Origin: Nephrocerus scutellatus
Taxonomy: Eukaryota; Arthropoda; Insecta; Diptera; Pipunculidae
Reading direction: 5' to 3'
NCBI GenBank assembly: GCA_947095585.1
Contig: OX352761.1
Span: 22,101,777-22,165,776, forward strand
DNA length: 64,000 nucleotides
The position numbers and the translations under genes were made by a program. Shown here piece by piece: positions 54,810-64,000 of the stretch. Under the pieces are notes generated by a model. The model did no database searches. It saw only the letters and a program-made list of their open reading frames with translations, and had not been told where the DNA came from. Position 1 is the first letter of the stretch, and the number at the start of each line of letters is the position of its first letter.

Positions 54810-55725
54810 TATTTTTAAATTCTCTATATTAACTTCACATGCCCGTGGGTCGTCGGTCGTCGGTCGGTCGTCGGTCGGTCGTCTGTCGTGGATTCTTGCG
54901 ATCAATTTTTAACCCACTTCCCATAGCCCGATTTTATTGAAATTTTGCACACATGTGTATTTCTGGAGACAACACTTTCTATTAAATTTTGAGGCCCCTC
55001 GGGCTGCGGGGTCAGGGGGCTCCCAAACAAAAATTTTAAAAAATGTACCCGATTTTCTTCAAATTTTACACACATGTGTATACCCAATAAACAATACTTT
55101 TTCGATATTTGGTAGTGATCGGGTCCCGGGTTTGGCCGCAAGGCCCTTATACATTTTTTAAATATCTGTACTGGCATCAGATATTCGTCGCCCTTTATGG
55201 ACTGTGTGCGGTGTTTGCTGCGCAGTCGGCTGCGCTGCATGGTTTTGATGGTGTAGGAGAGAGAGAGAGAGAGAGAGAAATCTTAGCGCACGCACAAATG
55301 AACCCAGCAAATGAAACGAGACATACATGTTTTATGCTTACTTCAACTTACATTTTTATTTACTGAATTGTATTTTTATTGATGTCGTTTTTTTTGTTGT
55401 CGATATCAACTTACAGATAGAACAACAAGTTTTCACAATATTCTGTCATTTGGCGTTTTCATAAATTAGTTCAGAGCAGTCAAAGAGTTCTCAAGATAAC
55501 TGCTCGTGTTTCTTATTTGCTCAGAGTATGAGCGTGCTCTAAGTGCTCAGAATAAAATGATCTGAGCTTTTTCAATTTTATCATCTGATGTCAAATGTTT
55601 GTTTCGATGATTTTCTCCTACAATAAAAATAAAATGGCCAAGGATCGAGGGGCTCCCATATCAATTTCTGCGATTAGAGAATTTAGATGAAAAATTTTAA
55701 TTTTTATGGGTTGTTTTTTTAAACA
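54810..55725 (+). mobile_element. Helentron-like element (copy B)
   Basis: The left end TATTTTTAAATTCTCTATAT leads to a (GTCG)n-type microsatellite at 54843-54891 and GATTCTTGCGATCAATTTTT. Two core units start at 54927 and 55048 (121 bp apart). The body, with a (GA)n run at 55258-55279, is shared with copy A at high identity, and the right end is TTTTATGGGTTGTTTTTTT. The GTCY-type microsatellite next to the left end plus tandem core units is the described layout of Drosophila DINE-1/HINE elements. It is non-coding. Confidence 0.78.
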
Positions 55726-55845
55726 TTAAAGGCGCTTTTAACAACGTCAACACTTCCGCGATTACAGATGCACTGTCGAATTTGAGGGTGGACTACACCA
55801 GCGATCGCTTACAGAATTTTTTGGAAAATTGTTTACGCATTTTTT
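55726..55845 (+). pseudogene. LOA RT motif A scrap
   Basis: The frame reads KGAFNNVNTSAITDALSNL then TSDRLQNFLENCLRIF. It corresponds to the region after FLDIEGGFNNVKTYAITDAL in LOA-6 (50650). Only about 40 codons remain, directly after the Helentron-like right end. Confidence 0.6.
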
Positions 55846-55954
55846 AGTTGTAGAGCATTAAAAAATAATCCGACTATCGACCTATTCATTATCTACGAAC
55901 TATCTTAATTGAGGGACCAGTGTTGGATCATATGTTGTTTTGCATTCACTATCT

Positions 55955-56670
55955 GGGTGATAGCTTCTTGTTCAGAACTCTAAATATCGTCTGCGAAACA
56001 TAGTATCGGTCTAGATAATTATTCCTCTAGCCAATAGATAATATTCTCAAATCACTTCCTCCAACGACAAGTTAAAGAGGACGGCGGTCCCTTGAAGTTC
56101 TACTTCCCCTAAGTTCTTAAATCTTCTATGCTATCTTAGGAGGATTTAAATTCTTTACACAAATGGGTATAGCTGGTTTTGGTAGTCTAGCAGTTTTTGT
56201 ATCGATTTAGGGTGAAATTTTATTCACTTGTTTACATATTGGTATCGACTTTACCATATGGAGCTATTAGGTCTTGAAAGATAGAGGAGAAAATCATATA
56301 CGCGATGCCACGATAATTGCTTTGTAATATCTCCTTTCTTATCTCTTCTCCAGTCTCCTGGCATAATTTCTTCCTTTCATACTTGCGATATAAGTTCCCG
56401 GATAGCTTGGTGTAACATGAGTACGCGTCCTCCAGATTTAATCAGCTCCACTGGGATGCTATCTGATCCCGAAGACCTAATGTCCTTTTCTGGCATAGTT
56501 TCTTGCTTCCATGAACATTAGTTCATTTATAGCTTGGTGTAATCGAATAGTACGGGCCCTCCAGGTTCAATTAGCTCCGCTGGGATGCTTTAATCCCGAA
56601 GCCTTATTATTTTGAAGCCCGTTTATTGTTCTGCTTAATTCATCTACAGCTACTAAACTACCTACAAATC
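55955..56670 (-). pseudogene. RTE-clade fragment (copy 6) with internal duplication
   Basis: On the minus strand, sequence equivalent to the motif C surroundings of copy 5 lies at 55960-56090. Sequence equivalent to the PEDWRGGILCPIQ and GSDGIPAELIK region lies at 56260-56660. The latter is duplicated: the block with CTGGCATAATTTCTTCCTTT and TAGCTTGGTGTAA occurs at about 56358 and again at about 56490. It is heavily decayed. Confidence 0.65.
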
Positions 56671-58504
56671 CTCAATTAGCTGGGCATATAGCAAAGCATA
56701 ACAACTATGCTTCAATGTATCTAAGATGCCTTTTATTTTCATTTTTAATATCCGATTAGTGAGTAAATCATTTCCAAAGAATTCACTCATTGAAAAGATA
56801 ACACAAAGAAGTAATGATAATGTGGTGCCAATTGTCCAATACGAAAGGATTCATTTACCCTGTTCATCATCCACAGTAGCAGTATAGTAAATCATCAATT
56901 ATTGCCTTCATAGACAATCAGGTTTGTTGGAGTTATCCCCACAGAAGTCATCGATGTGTGTTTCCACCGCCAAAACAATGCCATGCCAAAATGTAGATCT
57001 ACGAAAATATCATCCAGCTTTAGAGGGGAGTCAATGAGTAGTCAATGAGTGCAATCAGCCGGGTCGATGTACGTATTATGTACGTTTGGCTTTTCACGAA
57101 CAGCTACATTGCCAATTTAGTGGCTGCAGACTTTGACTGGGAAAAGCACAATGGTTTACATAACAAGTTCTTTAGTTGATTAAGGGATAGAACTACGCGA
57201 GCAGATGACTGGTCGGCAAGCAGCAAGCCTAGACAACATACATAGCGTACCTATATATATTTTTATCACAATAAGAAATTTCCAACTATCGAGAATAAAT
57301 AATAAAAAGAAAGGATCAAAATAAGTTTCCTTTTAGATTCCTGGATACGTCGTGGATTTAAGAGTATGCATTGTGTGTGCATCCGCGTTTGTGTCTTTAA
57401 TTCGATTCCGGCAAACCTAAAACCCAGATTGACGGAGACAAAAAACACCAAAATACGTGGAAATTTTCCGTCTACAACAACTATAGCCCCACTGTGTCGG
57501 CCTGTAGCCAGTTTAATGTCTGACGATGCTTATGTTTTGCTGGCGCAAAGCCAGCCGAGACTATGAATAAAAGAATAGAATTCGCCCCAACAGAACAGAT
57601 CCCATGAAGCGCAGCAAATTCTCCTAAAGTCCCGCAAATACAATCTAGCCCAAGGATAAGAATGGGAAACAAATGAAGTATTTAAAGACATCCAAAGGGT
57701 GGAGCGTTGGTACACCAGTGCTCCACACAGAACATTGTAGTTGTAATGTGAATGGCAAACAATGGAGGGGAGAAAAAAAGCACCCCGCAATATTCGACCA
57801 TATGATGCATTTCTGATGATGGCATTAAAAATATGAACCCTTCGTTCGTTCTTTGGGCGCAAGTAGCTATCAAATTCGGATGAGAAGAAACATATTCGAG
57901 TCTGTCCATCTGTTTGTCCGTCGATTCCACCTCCTAATATTAGAAGTCGATCTAGATGCTTCTTTCTTGAGATGCTCCGTGTCTTTCTTGTGCCTGTGTT
58001 CGTTCATCCGCTTATATTTTATTTCCTGCAAAAAATTTAATTTCATGTAATTTTAATAGGATTCGCCGGCTATGTTGCGCTTACCGTGTACTATACATAT
58101 ACGAGTTTTATATCTGATATGAATCAAATGTACAATACAAAGGGATATAAACTAAAACCACTGTATACCATCACAAATGCATTTCAAGGATAACGAATTT
58201 TATTTAATTTAGAAAAGTAGTCACTGCAGCAGCAGTTGGTGGAAGATTGAATTGGCAATTCCACGGAAAAATGAAAGGCATATGCACTGATGTGTGTGTG
58301 TGTGTGTAGACGCTATAGTAAGCATTCTACGTCGAAGATGACGATGCCTACATGTCTAAAGTGGAAGATAACCTGAAGCCGAGAGCAACGTTGAGACCTA
58401 CCGTCTCACGACAGAATTTGATCATAGTAACACCAACCCATAAAAATTAAAATCGGGTTAATTTTGAAAAAAAATTCTATGTGAGCTAAGGAATAGGACG
58501 AATG
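56671..58504. other. No gene recognised
   Basis: Unassigned sequence, with short frames lacking domains (for example minus 57530-57862) and a (GT)n run near 58291-58307. It may be host DNA. Confidence 0.5.
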
Positions 58505-58650
58505 ATATACCGACTAAGCTAATTCTTGGGCATGTTCCATACCATGTAATGCAATATTCTTATATTAATGGAGTATGAGGGCACGCGAAAATAAAGTTAT
58601 GAAAATCTGAGAAGACCTGTGCGAAGAGAGTGACTAGGCGAAGATAATCA
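58505..58650 (+). pseudogene. RTE connector scrap
   Basis: ACTAAGCTAATTCTTGGGCA, CATGTAATGCAATATTCTTA and GAGGGCACGCGAAAATAAAG align with 4390-4480 of RTE copy 1 (LATKRKNVAYQAMQQSYRTR). The frame is destroyed. Its orientation is opposite to the RTE copy that follows. Confidence 0.55.
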
Positions 58651-58864
58651 GGTTAATCAGATTCGAATTTTTTCTATGAACAAGAATCTAATATCCTCTA
58701 CCTGAGTGTTGAACTTGTCGAGATGTAGGGGCTAGGTAAGGTCAAAGATTCTCGGGAAATGTTTCTATATATGAGTCCTGAAACAAACGAACACACTCCA
58801 ACCTTCATTATCTCTTCCCTTCCCGCCTTGCCCCTCCTTTCTGTACTCCCACCATAAACCGTTC
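58651..58864. other. No gene recognised
   Basis: Short unassigned spacer between two RTE scraps of opposite orientation. Confidence 0.3.
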
Positions 58865-59910
58865 TTATCCCCTGGGCTGGATTAAGGTGTCATATGTACC
58901 GTGCCGAAAATCAGTCTGGCTGGGGCTAGTCGCAGTCATGGCCACCATGTACTTTTTTTTGCCATCATTTATGTGCAGCCCAAGATTTCGTACCGCCTGC
59001 TCGATCTGAATGAAAGCTTCCTGTACAGATCTTGGGATTCTACTAACGATATCAATATCGTCTGCGTAAGCCAGTATCTGAATGGACTTATAGAGGATTG
59101 TTCCTCTCGCCGTTACGTCAGAGTCTCGGATCACTGTCTACAACGCCAGGTTAAAGAGGACGCGCAGGCCAGTCCATCCCCTTGTCGGAGCGCCCGTTAT
59201 AGATGTTGAAAGGGCTTGATAGTGATCCGGATAATTTTACTTCGCTTATAACATTGATCATGGTCAACCTACATAGTCGTGTCAGTTTATTTGGGACAAT
59301 GGCGTCTTTAAATTCTATAAAAAGATAGTGTACTGAGTTTTGAAACTCTAGAAATTTTTCCATCACCTGCCTAAGGGTGTAAATCTGATCAGTTGTTTGA
59401 TTCGCCTGGGATGAAGCCACACTGGTATGGACCAATGATGACTTCAGCGTATGGGGCTATCCTATCTTGAAGGATAGAGCAGAAAATCTTGTACGCGGTA
59501 CTTAACAACGTTATACCACGATAATTGCTGCATTTTGAGATATCTCCCTCCTTTTGTATGGGGCACAGGATGCCTCCTCGCCAGTCTTCTGGCATAGCTT
59601 CTTCCTTCCATATACTTGCACTATTATATCATGAATTGCTTGGTTTTATGTGGGGCCTCCTACTTTTATCAGTTCCGCTGGGATCCCACCAAATCCCGGG
59701 GCCTAATTATTTTTGAGCTGATTTATTGCTCGTTTATGCTTGGTGGCGGCAGCATAGTATGATCTTCGGTCTTTGGTGGAGCAACCAATTCCTCAGTTAA
59801 CTGGCCATTTAAAAGCTCATGAAAGTTCTCTTCCCATCGCTCTAAGATGCCTTTAAGATTGGCAATCAAATTATTTTTTTTTGAATAATGTACATACGCT
59901 AAAGGGATTT
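58865..59910 (-). pseudogene. RTE-clade RT domain (copy 5)
   Basis: On the minus strand, connector NLIANLKGILERWEENFHEL then LLNGQLTEEL (about 59870-59790) is followed by PEDWRGGILCPIQKEGDISK, CSNYRGITLLSTAYKIFCSI and GPYQCGFIPGESNN (59595-59389). TTDQIYTLRQVMEKFLEF comes next. Motif A is damaged: LFIEFKDA is joined to VPNKLTRLC, so about 20 residues are lost. Motif C is intact as ILAYADDIDIVSRIPRSVQE near 59075-59030. It ends TSPSQTDFRHGTYDT near 58890. This is the best preserved RT of the first RTE family in the window. Confidence 0.85.
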
Positions 59911-59989
59911 GCACCCTTATAATGCTTAGCAAAGCATTAGGCATTAGGAAATTAGGGAGGGGAAAAGATGAGATGTCTATGCACGCGTG
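59911..59989. other. Spacer
   Basis: Nothing recognised between RTE copy 5 and LOA-7. Confidence 0.3.
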
Positions 59990-61878
59990 TCTTAAATGAC
60001 TGCAGATCATACAAATGCGGAAACACAGAATCAGGCAATTCGACCGACCGAGAGGGGAACACAGAACATTATGTTTGCTTTAGCATATTTCCTCGCCGAC
60101 GACGATATCAGTCCGGCCTTAGAGGTTCAGGAGCTGATAGAGCACTGCCGGAACAGAAACCTCCTGTACCTCATAGAATGCGATGCAAATGCACATCATG
60201 AAGTCTGGGGCAGCAGCGAAATGAATAGATGGGATGAGTGCCTCTTAGAATATCTTATTAGTAGTAATGTAGATGTACTAAATAAAGGATCCAAAGCTAC
60301 CTTAATAAATGCGATTGCCGAGGAGGTATTTGACCTCACTCTCCATTTATCTCCAATGGACTGGTGTCCGACGAAGCCTTGCTGTCAGACCATAAACACA
60401 TCAGGTTTGATCTTCATGGTAAAGTAACACCTGCTTTTTCTCGTTTTTAACCAAAGTCCACGAACTGGAATCTATATCGAGGACTTCTCCTCTCTAAAGT
60501 AGATATGCTTGTCACATCTTTTAAGTCAGCCTATTAAGACAAATGTGTCCCTAAGCTTGTGTAGACCAGCTGGCTAAGCTTAGGAAGAAAGTCAGAAAAC
60601 TCCTCAACTCTGCTAAGCGTTCGAAGAGTTGGGACGAATTAAGGTCCGCCTTTACAGAGTAAAACTCTGAATTAAGACGACCCAAAAGTGCCACATGGAG
60701 AAAATGCTGCGAAAACATTATCTAAATGCCAGTAGCGGTACGAATCCTTAATACACTAGTTAAAGATCAGACAAAATGTGAGGCTTATTCAAAAAGACCA
60801 ATGGCACCTAGACGTCGGACCTTGAGCATACAATCAGAACCCTACTCCAGGTTCGTCTACTCGAGCACCATACACGTACCCGAACGCCAGGGGGAAAATA
60901 GTTTATCCGGTAAATCCTTCAATCCGGAAAACGTTAAATGGGCAGTAGGCTCTTTTAGGCCTTTCAAAGCTCACGGCGGTGATGGGATCTTTCCAGCGCT
61001 TCTACAGAAGGCTGTCGGGTATAATTCCTTTATTTAAAGCCAGCTACAACTGGGGGTGCATTCCCACAGACAGACTGGAGACAGGTAAATATGATATTTA
61101 TTCCCAAACCAAGCAATGGGCCTAGTGAGCTGCCTAAATCATACAGAACTATAACTCAAACATCATTTGTCCCCAAAACCATGGAGAGACATATTGATGT
61201 TCATATTAGAGGCCGGTTAGCATTTCTACCTCTGCAGTCAAGTCAGTTTGCGTACAGGAAAAGCAAAAGCACAGCAGGTGTCCTTCACTATTTTGTCAAG
61301 AAGATAGAAGAAACTTGTCGTTCCAAGGAAGTAGCCCTGTGTGCCTTCCTCGACATTGAGGGCGCATTCGATAACACTGGCTACGACTCTTTTGCAATGG
61401 CCATCAGTAGCAGGGGTATCGAAGACTCGACCAATCATTGGATAAGGGTCATGCTTGAAAGTCGAGATATTATTTCCTCCTTGGGAGGAGTGTCTGTGAC
61501 TGCAGTTAAGGGATGTCCCCAAGGAGGAGTGCTTCCTTCCCTTCTATGGTCTAGTCATTGACAATCTTATATTCAAACTTCGCAAATCAGTCTACATCGC
61601 CATTGGCCCTGCAAGGTGCTTTACTACACGTTTTAGAATGGTGCAGCACAGTCCGACTATACATCAACCCTTGCAAAACCGTTCTAGTGATGGTCGATTT
61701 GGGACCTATCATCAATAATCAAAGGCGCCACGTTAGATTATTCCAGTGAGGTTATCTCATTCTTGATAAGCGGCTAATCTGGAATTCACATATTAAGTCC
61801 GCCATCGAATGCGCCTCTAGGACCTTGTGGGCTAGTAGATGCCTCTACGGCAGAACTTGGGGTCTAAATCCTAAAATT
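59990..61878 (+). pseudogene. LOA-7 non-LTR retrotransposon
   Basis: Endonuclease: LAYFLADDDISPALEVQELI, ECDANAHHEVWGSSEMNRWD, then after a frame change VSDEALLSDHKHIRFDL (59996-60430). Connector at 60550-60720. RT: NVKWAVGSFRPFKAHGGDGI (60726-61037), MIFIPKPSNGPSELPKSYRT and AYRKSKSTAGVLHYFVKKIE. Motif A is CAFLDIEGAFDNTGYDSFAM (about 61340) and motif B is VKGCPQGGVLPSLLW (61507). Motif C is missing in a deletion near 61560, and the thumb (LEWCSTVRLYINPCKTVLVM) follows. The tail LYGRTWGLNPKIVLY is cut by the gypsy LTR, so RNase H is absent. Copies on the minus strand at 28.9-37.6 kb are close relatives. Confidence 0.8.
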
Positions 61879-62098
61879 GTACTATAGTATTCTAAATAAT
61901 AATAAGATTTATAAGAAGATGCAAAATTGTATGCATATCATTGCATACATGACTTTAATGATTGAATTGTGTTAGTCTATATAGATTTATAGAGCTGTTG
62001 TATTAAATAAAGGGAAATGATTAGGTTGTGTTTTTTCGATAAAGTGTGCTTTTATTTTATTTCATCTTCAAGACAAAAAGTAACTTAAATATACAACA
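61879..62098 (+). repeat. Gypsy 5' LTR
   Basis: It starts TGTACTATAG where LOA-7 coding sequence stops and ends in ATATACAACA. AATTGGCGACGAG, a primer-binding-site-like block typical of gypsy elements, begins within 3 bp of the end. AATAAA lies at about 62006-62011. The exact ends cannot be confirmed because the partner LTR is outside the window. Confidence 0.6.
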
Positions 62099-62140
62099 GA
62101 ATTGGCGACGAGTATTAAAAAATTGATATCAACAAATTAA

Positions 62141-63097
62141 ATGAATATGGAGCAATTTGAAACGTTTCTTGCAACGCAAGCTTCTCAGCAGCAAAAGGTA
62201 TTAGAATTTTTATTATCTAGAGAAAAAGGAATTTCCACGCCAGGAAAAGAAGATGGCGATTCCAATTACATTTTCGAAAATTTTGATAATAAAAAAGAAT
62301 CTTTTATACAATATATACAGCGTCTCGAAATCTATTTCGACCTCAAAAAAATACAAAATGATAAAGCAAAGTGCAAAAATTTTTTTCTAAATTGTATTGG
62401 TCCGGAATACTACAACGTAGTATCGAATTTGTTAGCACCAAAATCACCCATGGAAGTGGATTATAACGAATTAGTGAAATCTCTGCTAAGCCATTTAGGC
62501 CCAGAACCAAATTTATTAGTTGAAAGACATCGGTTATTAACTCGAAATCAAAAACCGAACGAATCGATTGCAAATTACGTGGCAGCAATGCGAGCATATG
62601 TAACCACATGGAAATTAAATTGCAAAGAATGTTCAGCATCAATTGCAGACACCTTTCTGCTATCACAGTTGATAAGAGGAATTAGCGATAATTCAATTAG
62701 AACAAAGTTGTTGCAATCAGGTAAATTGGAATTTAAAGAAAATGTAGATTTAGCTTTAGCATCTGAAGCTTCACAAATAGATAGTAAAGAAATTTCAAAT
62801 CAAAATCCAGAGCAACCAAATTTTTCTAATGAAATAAGTAAAATCTCACATAATCGAAGTTCAAGAATTAATTTTCGTCAAAATGACAACCAGGTACATA
62901 ATTCCAGTTATAGAAAGAAGTCTAGATACCGTAGTCGAATCGACTATAAAGCACTAGGATTGTCAGGTCTTTGCTTACGGTGCGCGCACGCAATAACCAC
63001 GATACCCGCAACTGTAAGTGCGACAAGGAAAAACTATACTGCAAATACTGCAAGAAAAGGGGACATGTTGAAAAAGTATGTATTACAACTTTACTGA
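62141..63097 (+). CDS. gag: Gypsy Gag, frame broken in the first zinc knuckle
   Basis: A 318-codon frame starting at the first ATG, 43 bp after the LTR. It holds a retrotransposon Gag domain (FIQYIQRLEIYFDLKKIQND, LLSHLGPEPNLLVERHRLLT, NESIANYVAAMRAYVTTW), a basic tail, and then LGLSGLCLRC at about 62950-62985. The rest of the knuckle (NNHDTRNCKCDKEKLYC, then KYCKKRGHVEKVC) is in another frame, from about 62985 to 63090. The residues after 62985 in the Gag frame are therefore not native. Gag forms the particle that packages element RNA. Confidence 0.82.
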   Translation: MNMEQFETFLATQASQQQKVLEFLLSREKGISTPGKEDGDSNYIFENFDNKKESFIQYIQRLEIYFDLKKIQNDKAKCKNFFLNCIGPEYYNVVSNLLAPKSPMEVDYNELVKSLLSHLGPEPNLLVERHRLLTRNQKPNESIANYVAAMRAYVTTWKLNCKECSASIADTFLLSQLIRGISDNSIRTKLLQSGKLEFKENVDLALASEASQIDSKEISNQNPEQPNFSNEISKISHNRSSRINFRQNDNQVHNSSYRKKSRYRSRIDYKALGLSGLCLRCAHAITTIPATVSATRKNYTANTARKGDMLKKYVLQLY

Positions 63098-63216
63098 ACA
63101 GCCGCAAAACAGTAAGTACAGTAAACATCCATTTAGAAAATAAAGTACAGAATGTGCATGATATATATATACAAATTATTCAAGTTCCAGTAATCAGGCA
63201 GCAAAATATTACGTGA
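62971..63216 (+). CDS. Gypsy nucleocapsid zinc knuckles (second frame)
   Basis: It continues Gag after a frame change: RNNHDTRNCKCDKEKLYC then CKKRGHVEKVC form CCHC-type RNA-binding knuckles. Then NIHLENKVQNVHDIYIQII leads to the protease. It has no start codon of its own; the first in-frame residues belong to the broken first knuckle. Confidence 0.7.
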   Translation: MLTVRARNNHDTRNCKCDKEKLYCKYCKKRGHVEKVCITTLLNSRKTVSTVNIHLENKVQNVHDIYIQIIQVPVIRQQNIT

Positions 63217-63611
63217 ATATCAAAATCGAAAATAAAGTACAGAAATTTGAAGTTGATTCGGGAGCAGGAGTAACACTTATTCCAAAAGACTCATTTGAAA
63301 AGTTAAATATACCAAATCCAGTTCGACAGACGAATATGAAATTTCGATCATATCTTAAAGAAATTTTTACGCCTCATGGAGTTGTAACTGTCAAAGCAAT
63401 ATACAAAGGAAAACTGATTACAGAAGAAATGTATATTGTTGATAAAGGGCAACAGGCTATTTTGGGAAGAGTTTGGATTCGGAAACTGAATATAAATCTA
63501 CAGGAATTAGATCAAGGAAAACCAAATGTGTTAGTCAACGAAATTCTCTCCACAGAAATTATCGAAGAGGACATAAATAACCTAAAAATAAAATATAAGG
63601 AAATTTCCTAA
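63210..63611 (+). CDS. Gypsy aspartic protease (third frame)
   Basis: The frame reads VNIKIENKVQKFEVDSGAGV then TLIPKDSFEKL, with the DSGA active site near 63258. Later GQQAILGRVWIRKLNI is the ILG flap-end motif. It would cut the polyprotein. It ends at TAA 63609-63611, while the RT continues in the next frame. Confidence 0.85.
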   Translation, partial: YVNIKIENKVQKFEVDSGAGVTLIPKDSFEKLNIPNPVRQTNMKFRSYLKEIFTPHGVVTVKAIYKGKLITEEMYIVDKGQQAILGRVWIRKLNINLQELDQGKPNVLVNEILSTEIIEEDINNLKIKYKEIS

Positions 63612-64000
63612 CAAAAAGTGGGGACGGGACGATTCCTAATCTACAATGTTCACTGAAACTTCGAACAGATGCCAAACCAGTATTCCACAAATCCAGAGAA
63701 GTACCATTTTCACGAAGAGAACAAATTGAAAAGGAATTGAAGACTCTTGAACAGGAAGGCATTATTACAAAAGTTGATACTTCCGATTGGGGCTCTCCAT
63801 TGGTATGTATTCCAAAACCAGATAATCAAATTCGATTGTGCGTCGATTATAAAGTGAGCGTAAACAAACGACTTGAAGATGCCCACTATCCGATTCCGCG
63901 CATTGAAGAAATTCTCAACAGTTTAAGAAACGCAAAATACTTTTGCACGATCGATTTATTCAAAGCGTATCATCATGTTCAAATGGACGAAGAAAGTGCA
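63599..64000 (+). CDS. pol: Gypsy reverse transcriptase N-terminal part, runs off the window
   Basis: It is open from 63599 to the last base. TKSGDGTIPNLQCSLKL is followed by PVFHKSREVPFSRREQIEKE, EGIITKVDTSDWGSPLVCIP, RLCVDYKVSVNKRLEDAHYP and RIEEILNSLRNAKYFCTIDL. Motif A is TIDLFKAYHHVQMDEESA. It is a normal gypsy RT with no stop in the visible part. RNase H and integrase should follow outside the window. Confidence 0.92.

Noticed and set aside
63601..63607. AAATTTC as a -1 frameshift slippery site between protease and RT
   Set aside because: The heptamer is not in the required phase relative to the protease frame.

Overview
This window is eukaryotic nuclear DNA from an insect, most likely a fly. 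The evidence is the repeat content: BEL/Pao and Ty3/gypsy LTR elements, Jockey/CR1, R1, LOA and RTE non-LTR elements, Tc1/mariner transposons, a Drosophila-style Helitron/Helentron-like non-autonomous family, and a tRNA-derived SINE. I recognise no intact host gene, no rRNA gene, no free-standing tRNA gene and no CRISPR array. Nearly every coding signal belongs to a transposable element, and nearly all of these are broken by stops, frameshifts, deletions or later insertions. The species assignment is inference.

Layout. 0.6-2.4 kb: a Jockey ORF1 remnant, a TATA-type promoter motif and a 35-bp satellite interrupted by a 336-bp MITE. 3.4-10.4 kb: decayed RTE copies, a CR1-like scrap, a Helentron-like copy and a tRNA SINE inserted into an RTE copy. 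11.8-13.8 kb: copia and old mariner scraps, then a complete-ended 1.2-kb mariner inserted in a Helentron-like repeat. 15.5-18.5 kb: an R1-like element between two G-poor blocks. 19.0-23.0 kb: a second mariner broken by a Helentron-like element, a foldback repeat, an RTE scrap and SINEs. 24.3-26.6 kb: a second RTE-type family (RTE-B). 28.9-40.0 kb: a LOA element split by a CR1-like piece, by satellite-like DNA and by a nearly intact BEL element, followed by another LOA copy. 41.9-51 kb: foldback, CR1, RTE, classical mariner and two LOA copies. 51-54 kb: a mariner transposase split by a full RTE-B insertion. 54.2-55.8 kb: satellite and Helentron-like repeats. 56-62 kb: RTE and LOA copies. 61.9-64 kb: the 5' half of a gypsy element running off the window.

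The main value of the region is its insertion history. Several nestings can be resolved to the base, with target-site duplications and reading frames that are recovered once the younger element is ignored (BEL in LOA, RTE-B in mariner, SINE in RTE, MITE in satellite). Most stretches of more than 300 bp without an element are AT-rich, with no coding signal I can support; they are listed explicitly. I did not find a convincing undescribed functional system. The most unusual structures are the Helentron-like family with a 121-bp core and a changing microsatellite, the foldback repeat, a 66-bp patch that looks copied during repair, and the G-poor blocks around the R1-like element.
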